From the NCBI GenBank assembly GCA_903930665.1, contig CAIYZI010000154.1, forward strand, positions 1 to 6,876: 6,876 bases of DNA, in the 5' to 3' direction. The position numbers and the translations under genes were made by a program. The notes beneath the pieces are model-generated. The model saw only the letters and a program-made list of their open reading frames with translations. It was not told where the DNA came from and searched no databases. Source of the DNA: an uncultured beta proteobacterium (GTDB lineage Bacteria > Pseudomonadota > Gammaproteobacteria > Burkholderiales > Burkholderiaceae). Positions 1-5,598 of this stretch are shown piece after piece (the stretch's first letter is position 1; every line of letters begins with the position of its first letter).

Positions 1-145
1 AGCGTGTACAGCCGGCATTTCGGGCTCATCAGCATTCTCCAGTGGGTAGTCATCCAGTCTAGGCAGGACGGAGTGGAGCGGTAAGGGTGTAAGGATGATT
101 TGTCTGTAGGAAAAGACTTACTCGCTTGTCCCCAGTATAGGAAGC
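1..145. other. Flanking target DNA outside the transposon end
   Basis: This stretch lies outside the proposed transposon end at 146. I see no recognisable gene in it. A plus-strand frame is open from base 1 to a TAA at 82-84, and could be the last 27 codons of a gene entering from the left. A minus-strand frame is open from 117 to 1 and reads protein-like (acidic, with an LDDYPLENADEPEMPAVHA segment), but has no ATG, GTG or TTG until near its left end. The two cannot be decided between here. The last five bases, GAAGC (141-145), are the predicted 5-bp target-site duplication. An 8-base tandem repeat (GTAAGGGT, GTAAGGAT) sits at 81-96. Confidence 0.5.
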
Positions 146-150
146 TGTCG

Positions 151-172
151 TCCGCAATTGAGCTTGAGACCC
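151..172 (+). repeat. Putative TnsB-type transposase binding site 1 (terminal)
   Basis: This is the outermost of three 22-bp direct repeats. It fits the pattern TCYGCAAT, five variable bases, then TTGAGA. It matches the other two copies at 15 of 22 positions and lies five bases inside the proposed terminus. Its last three bases are CCC where the inner copies have TTT. Confidence 0.72.
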
Positions 173-230
173 ACTAATACCGAAAAATCAATGACTTGGA
201 AAATATCTCGCAAAGGCTGCTTCGACTAAA

Positions 231-252
231 TCTGCAATGTAACTTGAGATTT
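231..252 (+). repeat. Putative TnsB-type transposase binding site 2
   Basis: This is the second 22-bp repeat: TCTGCAAT, five variable bases, TTGAGATTT. It is identical to site 3 at 18 of 22 positions. It starts 80 bases after site 1, in the same orientation. Confidence 0.75.
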
Positions 253-261
253 ATACGGTTT

Positions 262-283
262 TCTGCAATCCAGGTTGAGATTT
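262..283 (+). repeat. Putative TnsB-type transposase binding site 3 (innermost)
   Basis: This is the third 22-bp repeat, again TCTGCAAT, five variable bases, TTGAGATTT, starting 31 bases after site 2. I found no further copy inside it in either orientation, so the end appears to span about 138 bases. Confidence 0.75.
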
Positions 284-326
284 TGCTGTGAATAGAGAAT
301 AAATATTTATAAGTAATTTAAACAGT

Positions 327-346
327 ATGTAAGTACATGCTTACAT
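327..346. promoter_or_regulatory. Perfect 7-bp inverted repeat, possible operator
   Basis: ATGTAAG at 327-333 is mirrored exactly by CTTACAT at 340-346 across a six-base spacer. The size and spacing suit a dimeric DNA-binding protein. No regulator gene is present in the window, so the operator role is only a suggestion. Confidence 0.3.
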
Positions 347-449
347 TCCTAATCATGCAGCATAGGAGTCCGAGAATTTGGCACTGAAATAGGCCAGATA
401 TTTAGGTAAATCTTAGTAAAAATGCTTATAAATTTATGGTGGAAAACCC

Positions 450-478
450 TTACCAAATCCTGGGTAATTCCCTATACT
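450..478 (+). promoter_or_regulatory. Candidate sigma-70-type promoter for the small-gene transcript
   Basis: TTACCA (450-455, four of six consensus bases) is followed after 17 bases by TATACT (473-478, five of six). Transcription would start near 485 and run through the structured leader and 34-codon gene to the terminator at 789-812, giving an RNA of about 330 bases. In A+T-rich DNA such matches arise easily by chance. Confidence 0.3.
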
Positions 479-526
479 TAGTTATGAATCGACTTCTAAG
501 TACTCTATTTAGTGTTTAGGTGATTT

Positions 527-564
527 AAAAAGAAAGTGGCCGGAACGGTAATTCCAGCCACTTT
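527..564 (-). terminator. Rho-independent terminator, minus-strand direction
   Basis: The arms at 533-545 and 552-564 form a 13-bp stem with one mismatch and a six-base loop. Read on the minus strand, the stem is followed directly by CTTTTT (532-527), a normal terminator tail. On the plus strand only three T residues follow. It would stop transcripts coming leftward from the element before they reach the transposon end. On the plus strand the same hairpin would lie in the leader of the 34-codon gene. Confidence 0.6.
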
Positions 565-677
565 GGTGCCTCGTTTCCCCGTGGGGGCATCAAGGCGGGA
601 CTACTTAAATTAACTACAAATTTATTGTACTACCGCTAAAGCTGTAAGCCTTGGGTAACAAATTTTTGGAGACAAAA
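565..677 (+). promoter_or_regulatory. Possible structured 5' leader of the 34-codon gene
   Basis: Several complementary segments occur close together on the plus strand. TGCC (567-570) can pair with GGCA (586-589) around CCCC-GT-GGGG. AAGGC (592-596) can pair with GCCTT (648-652), enclosing GG/CC pairs (597-598 with 633-634) and a TAAATT/AATTTA stem (606-611 with 619-624). It ends at the ribosome binding site. This may be a structured regulatory leader, but I match it to no known riboswitch or RNA family. Confidence 0.25.
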
Positions 678-782
678 ATGAATCACAAGCCGAAAGTAGT
701 TCAGGTATGTCAATACCCGCGCTTCCGACTTGGTCGATGGGAGGATGTTTGTAGACATCTTCGCTCATTGCCAAGTAGGTAA
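678..782 (+). CDS. 34-aa basic small protein, unknown function
   Basis: The reading frame starts at ATG 678 and ends at TAA 780-782. A good ribosome binding site, GGAG at 668-671, lies six bases before the start. A strong terminator begins seven bases after the stop. A start signal, a compact frame and a private terminator together make this a probable real gene. The product is rich in arginine, with a core of YPRFRLGRWEDVCRHLRSLP and two cysteines (residues 11 and 25). It has no membrane segment or signal peptide. I do not recognise a characterised family. It may be a small regulatory or nucleic-acid-binding peptide, or a leader peptide, but nothing in the sequence decides this. It sits alone between the transposon end and the first large cargo gene. 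Confidence 0.6.
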   Translation: MNHKPKVVQVCQYPRFRLGRWEDVCRHLRSLPSR

Positions 783-788
783 TAGGGG

Positions 789-812
789 AAACGGGGGGAA
801 ACCCCCGTTTTT
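789..812 (+). terminator. Strong rho-independent terminator after the 34-aa gene
   Basis: AAACGGGGG (789-797) pairs perfectly with CCCCCGTTT (802-810) around a GAAA tetraloop, and two more T residues follow. On the minus strand the stem is followed by CCCC, so it works only in the plus direction. It separates the small gene from the gene at 902. Confidence 0.85.
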
Positions 813-873
813 AACATCTTGGAAATAGCAAGCGATTGCATTTCTTTTGCAATTTGCGTTAATTTGTAACTTA

Positions 874-879
874 GATAAT
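874..879 (+). promoter_or_regulatory. Possible -10 element for the gene at 902
   Basis: GATAAT lies 22 bases before the start codon. The best -35-like hexamers, TTGCGT (854-859) and TTGCAA (847-852), are spaced 14 and 21 bases away, both off the usual 16-18. Because a terminator ends at 812, the gene at 902 needs its own promoter in 813-901, and this is the best candidate seen. Confidence 0.25.
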
Positions 880-901
880 TAACTGGCAAAAAGATCTGAA
901 T

Positions 902-1804
902 ATGAATAGCGCTGTTAAGACAGAATATATAGAGGCTCTTCAAGATTTTGATGCTGCTATTTGTGAGGCAACTGCGGTTAGTCAAGCCTCTTCTGGCCGA
1001 ATGGCTCCTGTAAACATTGGCTATGCTTCATATGTTTTTACTGGGATGTGTGGAGTAGGTACATCCTTAGTGAGAGCCGCGCCATATTCTCGATGGGTTC
1101 GATCTGAATTTCAAAATTGGCATTTCAGTGCTATTGCTGGACACGCCCGCTCAATTTTAGATGGCTACTTGCTTTTTAATTACCTTATTGCACCATCAAG
1201 TAGCGAGCTTGAATTACAAGCACGCATAAATATTATGCATCTTAAGGATTGCGTACAAAGAATCCGCTTGCATAAGAATATCGGTTCTGCATCCGATATA
1301 GAAGGGTTTGAAGCGCAGAGGGATGAGTTATGTGAAAGGCTAAAAGGCAATGATTACTTTAATTCTCTTCCAGAGAAATCCCAGAAAATTTTTTTAAATG
1401 GTAAGTATTTAACATTAGAGAATCGGGATGAGATCTTGACAAAGGTAGGTTTCAAGAAAAATGAGTTTGATGCGTTGTATGATTTATGGTCACAACACAT
1501 CCATATTCTACCGATGTCATTTTATAGAACCGAAGCAAATGGCAGGGGAACTGGTATTGAAAATGATGTTGATAGAGGTTATATGGCGGCTGCATTAAAG
1601 CTTTGTGCTGCCATCCTGACTGATGCGACAGATAGCTTGGTAATTTTGTTCCCAGATGCGGCTGGCACTCGTAAGGGAATTAAATCGGAGTTTAGTCCTG
1701 GACCTATTGCGAATCGCAGGAAGAGTTCCAGGGTGCCAAAGGACCCCACCACTTCACCGCCTTCTTCTAAAAAATTAGTCAGACTCAAGATAGGCGAGAT
1801 TTGA
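902..1804 (+). CDS. 300-aa helical protein of unknown function (DUF5677-like)
   Basis: The product is predicted soluble and mostly alpha-helical, with no signal peptide. Residues about 70-125 (AGHARSILDGYLLFNYL and following helix) and 185-255 (LYDLWSQHIHILPMSFYR, then NDVDRGYMAAALKLCA) carry the conserved-looking motifs, including HxH at 199 and 201. The general look recalls DUF5677-type proteins, but that is from memory of style, not a search. Residues 260-300 form a basic, Ser/Pro/Lys-rich tail that is probably disordered. No nuclease or HEPN R-x4-6-H motif is evident. ATG 902 has only a weak ribosome binding site, and no better start lies nearby. It is convergent with the HEPN gene, 44 bases apart, and runs opposite to all the other large genes. 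As transposon cargo it could be a defence or accessory gene, but its function is unknown. Confidence 0.85.
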   Translation: MNSAVKTEYIEALQDFDAAICEATAVSQASSGRMAPVNIGYASYVFTGMCGVGTSLVRAAPYSRWVRSEFQNWHFSAIAGHARSILDGYLLFNYLIAPSSSELELQARINIMHLKDCVQRIRLHKNIGSASDIEGFEAQRDELCERLKGNDYFNSLPEKSQKIFLNGKYLTLENRDEILTKVGFKKNEFDALYDLWSQHIHILPMSFYRTEANGRGTGIENDVDRGYMAAALKLCAAILTDATDSLVILFPDAAGTRKGIKSEFSPGPIANRRKSSRVPKDPTTSPPSSKKLVRLKIGEI

Positions 1805-1830
1805 AAGTCTCCTACTGCCAAGGTTAATAC

Positions 1831-1852
1831 ATAAACCGTTTAAGAGGTTTAT
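1831..1852. terminator. Weak inverted repeat between convergent genes
   Basis: ATAAACC (1831-1837) is complementary to GGTTTAT (1846-1852) across eight bases. It lies between the two convergent stop codons and overlaps the minus-strand stop. The stem is A+T-rich and has no clear T tract on either side, so it is at best a weak bidirectional terminator. Confidence 0.25.
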
Positions 1853-2685
1853 AAGTTGAAATCCGCTTTAATCTGAGAGATGAGTGTTTTTAAGCGAAGG
1901 CTATTTGTAATAGTTCCATTGGACTGATCTCTCTTGGATAAGAAAGCGCTGACAATTTTTTTAAATTCAAGCTCTTCTTTTGCGGGCTCCCAAGATGGTA
2001 GTTGGCGCCAGTCTTGGGCCCATCTTTTTACCAGTGCTTCATAAAGTTCATTATTCGCTGATTGCACAAGAGCTGTGCAGACGCTTCCTGCTGCTTGTAG
2101 TTCTGGATACTCTAAGGTCACCTTTAGGACGCCCTTAGTTTTTTGGAGGCCCAGCTTAAGGGCATTTTTTCCGGCAACTATGTGCGCGGAATGAACTACG
2201 GCATGACGTAATTCGCACAATTTATCGTATTCAGCGAGCATTAAATCAAAGTTTCCTTTAGGTCGAATTTGATGGTCAACAAAATTCTTAACTGTATCTT
2301 TAATGCTTCTAGCGCTTGAAAAGGCTAAAAATTCAAATGCCGATCGATTTTGCAAGCCTCCCTGAGACCATAAAAGAGATCCAAGTTGAACTTTTTCATC
2401 GGCAGCGTAGGCTTGTGATATTGGGCATGTAGTGAGGATTGCACCAAAAATATCTCGAAAATAATTTTCAGTCGCAGATATAAGTCCTACAAAAAGAAGC
2501 CCAACCACCTCTTGACCATATTTTTCAACAAATTCAGGATTAACCCTTGTAAGGGTTGGGTTGGTGGCTAAATAAAAATCATCTATTGGAGATAATCTTT
2601 CTTTCGTGATCTCTTGAACTAAGCTATTCGCATTGGGACAGCTTACCGCTCCAATTGACATGCACACCGAATTTCTCCAGCTCAT
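1849..2685 (-). CDS. HEPN-motif protein, putative RNase effector paired with the ATPase
   Basis: This 278-aa, mostly helical protein carries an R-x4-H motif (R150 to H155, in LRHAVVHSAHI) at the end of a long helical stretch. That is the catalytic signature of HEPN-superfamily ribonucleases, and the flanking sequence resembles the MAE_28990/RiboL-PSP type HEPN groups. It has no transmembrane segment; a mildly hydrophobic stretch at 60-70 (VVGLLFVGLIS) fits a buried helix. The start ATG overlaps the ATPase stop by four bases (ATGA, 2682-2685) and has AGGAG at 2694-2698, eight bases upstream, so the two genes are almost certainly co-translated. HEPN proteins beside ATPases or NTPases commonly act as toxins in abortive-infection or toxin-antitoxin systems, so an effector role is a reasonable inference. 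It could also be a non-catalytic HEPN. The family call rests on a short motif and context. Confidence 0.75.
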   Translation of the reverse strand: MSWRNSVCMSIGAVSCPNANSLVQEITKERLSPIDDFYLATNPTLTRVNPEFVEKYGQEVVGLLFVGLISATENYFRDIFGAILTTCPISQAYAADEKVQLGSLLWSQGGLQNRSAFEFLAFSSARSIKDTVKNFVDHQIRPKGNFDLMLAEYDKLCELRHAVVHSAHIVAGKNALKLGLQKTKGVLKVTLEYPELQAAGSVCTALVQSANNELYEALVKRWAQDWRQLPSWEPAKEELEFKKIVSAFLSKRDQSNGTITNSLRLKTLISQIKADFNL

Positions 2686-4382
2686 TCAACGAACTCCTCA
2701 GCAAGGCGGACAATTCGCTCCGCCCAATAACTGCCGATCCTATCAACACCAAGAAGAACTTGATGTTCATGATCTAAAAGTATGTCCTTAATTTTTCTTA
2801 TTGATGACTGCTCTTTAATTTTCTGAATTCGGTTTTTTGTGAGTGGTAGTTCATCAATATCCGCATTCATTAGTGAGAGATAAGTAGATGAAATTGTTAA
2901 GGGTGATCCACATGTTGCGCAAAATTTTGCCCCCTCAAAAAGTCTTGGCGCACCACAGGCAGCACAAGGAGGAAGCGAGAGCGAGAAGGCATCGTTAGCA
3001 TTGGATGCGCCAATCAAATTAATGGATCTTGTTCGAGTAAATTCGTGGGCATTTCTGATTGAAAATGCCTTCAGGTAGTCGTTAAAGTTGATGGATCGAG
3101 CACCAATTAGTGCATTTCCATCGATTAATCCAGCGTAGTGCAGGTTGAAAATTTGAAAGCGACCTTTTTCACCCCGGCTTATTAATTCATCTTTTGGAAT
3201 GCAAAGTCCAGCGTATTGAAATAGAGAGAATACCTTCGTTAGCTCTGGGGATAGATCTTCCGTCGATATTGCAACGGAGACACTTTGTTTTGATACGGAC
3301 TTCCCCTTATTATATTTTTTAACAATATTGATCGAGTTGGATAGTATTAATTCTCCAGAATTGATAAAACTTTTGTAGATCGGTAGCTTTGTTGATAGCG
3401 ATGTAAAGAGCTTTCGAGAGTTAGCAAAGTGTTGTTTAATTGCGCTTAATATATCTTTGCGGTTCAAATTAAAATTTTCTAATTCCCCATTCCTCTCGAC
3501 CACTAATTCCTGCAACATATTTAGTAATGCGCGAGGAACACCGAAAGATGCGTAACTTAATAAGTCGAGTGCATCAGAGTCAGCTGAGCTTAATGATCGT
3601 AATTGGGGGAAGCGAGTACAAATAAACCCCCTCATAAACCTCAAATAAGAGTCACTATCGGGCTTAATCCAGACATCAATTTGCTCAGCATCATGACCAA
3701 CATGGAATGATGCTGAATAGTTCGTCACCCCTGGATATACGGCGGCCTTGGGGGAAATCGTCTGAGATTTGATTTGACGAAAGAAGTCAAAAAAATCCCG
3801 TTGCTGATCAGCGGAAAATGCATGTGCAGCATCGTCAAGCAAGAGAACACATCCATTTCTATTGAGTTTTTCAACTACCCTTAGGATGTCATCCTCTAGC
3901 ATTGGAATCGAGAGACTCCGCAGATTAACGCTAGCAGCGTTAGACATTTCTAGTAGTGATGTGGCTTTAGTGGCTTCATCATTTGATATTGACAGCTCAA
4001 TTGAAGAGTCAATTTTTTCAAGCGTCTTGTAGATTCCTAGATATAACTTAAGAATTACCCATTGATTGAACCAATATGTTCCATCTGTTCCGGACTTGTA
4101 AATTGGTTCAATTGATAAAGCCCGCTTATAGTTAACATATACAGGAAATGCCGCGTTGGGGTTTTGCAGCATGGTGTGAAATCCCTTAAGCATTAGGGTT
4201 GTTTTCCCGCATCCCCGTGGGCCCGATATTAATTTGGCTCCTCCTTGCGTAAGTTTTCTTATAATTTTATTTTCGCTTGGGTGTTGGGCATGCCACTTGG
4301 TGAAGGATAAATCCTCAAGATGCTCAGCTTGTTCTACGAATACTTGCTCAAATGACATTGGGTATATGGGCGAGACCGCCAT
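2682..4382 (-). CDS. AAA+ ATPase (ORC/CDC6-like) with C-terminal zinc ribbon
   Basis: This 566-aa protein has a Walker A motif GPRGCGKT (54-61), a Walker B motif VLLLDDAAHAF (179-189, DD as metal and catalytic acids) and a likely sensor-1 strand near 212-222. It has a winged-helix-like middle region, then a four-cysteine zinc ribbon (C473, C476, C488, C491). The last 40 residues end in a helix-hairpin-helix-like IGSYWAERIVRLAEEFV. The layout resembles bacterial ORC/CDC6-type AAA+ ATPases, which are often found in defence and mobile-element contexts. The zinc ribbon and C-terminal helices suggest nucleic-acid or partner binding. It shares a coding overlap with the downstream HEPN gene and starts 82 bases after tniQ-2, in the same direction. 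ATG 4382 has no clear ribosome binding site, and Met9 is an alternative with none either. A TAATAT in the 82-base gap could be a -10 element, but no fitting -35 is seen. It may gate the HEPN protein, or assist transposition. Confidence 0.85.
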   Translation of the reverse strand: MAVSPIYPMSFEQVFVEQAEHLEDLSFTKWHAQHPSENKIIRKLTQGGAKLISGPRGCGKTTLMLKGFHTMLQNPNAAFPVYVNYKRALSIEPIYKSGTDGTYWFNQWVILKLYLGIYKTLEKIDSSIELSISNDEATKATSLLEMSNAASVNLRSLSIPMLEDDILRVVEKLNRNGCVLLLDDAAHAFSADQQRDFFDFFRQIKSQTISPKAAVYPGVTNYSASFHVGHDAEQIDVWIKPDSDSYLRFMRGFICTRFPQLRSLSSADSDALDLLSYASFGVPRALLNMLQELVVERNGELENFNLNRKDILSAIKQHFANSRKLFTSLSTKLPIYKSFINSGELILSNSINIVKKYNKGKSVSKQSVSVAISTEDLSPELTKVFSLFQYAGLCIPKDELISRGEKGRFQIFNLHYAGLIDGNALIGARSINFNDYLKAFSIRNAHEFTRTRSINLIGASNANDAFSLSLPPCAACGAPRLFEGAKFCATCGSPLTISSTYLSLMNADIDELPLTKNRIQKIKEQSSIRKIKDILLDHEHQVLLGVDRIGSYWAERIVRLAEEFVE

Positions 4383-4464
4383 TTATTGGATTGATCATCA
4401 TATTATCCGATCTTATGGTGAAGGATTCGCTCCCCTTATTTAAATGTAAATTTATTCCATTGAC

Positions 4465-5598
4465 TTAATGTTGAGGAGGGGGTGTGAGCCAAGATATTGC
4501 AGTATTAAGGGCGTCAGGTTCGGTTTTAAAAGCATTTTCAAGATTTCCTACAGTTTTTTCCCACCAAATAGTGGATCCATTGGGAGATTGATATTCTGAT
4601 ATTTGTAGGCCTATAACTGGGCTGATGCATTTAAATATAGTTGGCCCGTCAAGTGCTATATAGATTCCATTTGAATAGTCTGTATATGGAGAAAAATCAT
4701 ATTCCTTGAAATGCATAAGACTTTTAAGTATTGATCTATTTTCTATGCGTATCTCGGGTCTTTTATGGATATTTCCATAGCGCTCAGTGAGGCCTTTTAA
4801 TATAACTTGTGCATTGACAACGCTCCATACTAATTTTGATGGGTGTTGATTGCTAAGGCTTTCATGATGAATTGCAAATTGAGATGGCATCCAATACGAA
4901 GAGGTGCTACGAATCAGATTTTCTATTTGCTCTTGTCTAAAAAATACGTCTGATAAAAATCGTCTTCCAATCGTGTTGTAGGGGCTCTCAGCCAATGACG
5001 CCTCACATTGGTTGCAAAAGGATAAGCATCGAAAACTATTACTTCCACCTGACTTTGGGCCACTTAAGCTTAAGTCAATCCTTTGTTTGCATTGATGGCA
5101 GGAATCCCTAAGAATCATTCTGTGTAGAGGGCAAATATAGGTACTCGCTAACCTCCAAGATTGCCGAAAGTATGGAATGGGATCGGATGCCAAGCAGGCT
5201 GGACAATATTTATATATGGGCTTTTGGTTAAGGATTTCTACAGTGATGCAGCTAAAGTCAAAATCTGCAAGAACCGAATCAAATTGCCAATTTAGGTGAG
5301 TAAGCGTGCTTATATCGCACATCACAAGACTTGCAATCTTTTTAAGATCCAAGGGAATCCTTCCTGCATCCACCCAAAAACTTTGCATATTTATGCCAAG
5401 GGCACTTAGCAGATGGCCTATGGAAATATTACAAGTAGCTGATACACGGGCACACCATGAGCTAAAGGCTTCATATTTTAGGATGGGTGGGGCGCCATAT
5501 ATTCGGTGATATTTTGGCCGCCAATTATCACCGAGTATTTCCATTTGGAGCTTATGAGATGAATGAACCTCATCAAAAGTTTTTTCAGACCCTTTCAT
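4465..5598 (-). CDS. tniQ: TniQ family target-selection protein, second copy (TniQ-2)
   Basis: This 377-aa protein has the TniQ/TnsD zinc-finger signature in order: CPAC (C132, C135), the conserved RQSWRLASTYICPLH block (C156, H159), CHQC (C167, C170) and a last cysteine group at C191/C195/C198. In Tn7 and Tn5053 relatives such proteins recognise the target DNA and recruit the TnsC/TniB ATPase. The N-terminal TniQ region, with SSWCARVSATCNISIGHLLSALG, lies near residues 45-70. The start is set at 5598: this ATG overlaps the TniQ-1 stop by four bases and has GGGG six bases upstream. An ATG 12 bases earlier lacks a suitable site. The C-terminal part (about 205-377) does not resemble TniQ-1 and may hold the DNA-recognition region. 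It is much shorter than Tn7 TnsD (508 aa) and nearer Tn5053 TniQ (about 400). Confidence 0.9.
   Translation of the reverse strand: MKGSEKTFDEVHSSHKLQMEILGDNWRPKYHRIYGAPPILKYEAFSSWCARVSATCNISIGHLLSALGINMQSFWVDAGRIPLDLKKIASLVMCDISTLTHLNWQFDSVLADFDFSCITVEILNQKPIYKYCPACLASDPIPYFRQSWRLASTYICPLHRMILRDSCHQCKQRIDLSLSGPKSGGSNSFRCLSFCNQCEASLAESPYNTIGRRFLSDVFFRQEQIENLIRSTSSYWMPSQFAIHHESLSNQHPSKLVWSVVNAQVILKGLTERYGNIHKRPEIRIENRSILKSLMHFKEYDFSPYTDYSNGIYIALDGPTIFKCISPVIGLQISEYQSPNGSTIWWEKTVGNLENAFKTEPDALNTAISWLTPPPQH

Larger units (their letters stand above)
284..532. other. A+T-rich non-coding stretch between the transposon end and the small-gene leader
   Basis: No credible gene is visible on either strand. 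It holds a palindrome at 327-346, a 10-bp A+T palindrome (ATAAATTTAT) at 428-437 and a possible plus-strand promoter at 450-478. It joins the leader of the 34-codon gene, so the gene-free region runs from 146 to 677. Confidence 0.5.

Noticed and set aside
81..96. Tandem 8-base repeat as an iteron or replication origin
   Set aside because: There are only two short copies, with no replication gene or further repeats nearby.
846..867. Possible fourth transposase-site copy (TTTGCAAT followed by TT)
   Set aside because: Only the first half resembles the 22-bp repeat; the TTGAGA core is missing, and it lies over 560 bases from the others.
710..985. 91-codon minus-strand open frame
   Set aside because: It runs antisense across the 34-codon gene, its terminator and the start of the gene at 902, and lacks a plausible ribosome binding site.
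1579..1821. 80-codon minus-strand open frame
   Set aside because: It is antisense to the end of the gene at 902-1804 and has no independent support.
4234..4443. 69-codon plus-strand open frame
   Set aside because: It is mostly antisense to the start of the ATPase gene, which has clear Walker motifs.
5306..5509. 67-codon plus-strand open frame
   Set aside because: It is antisense to tniQ-2, inside its conserved N-terminal region.
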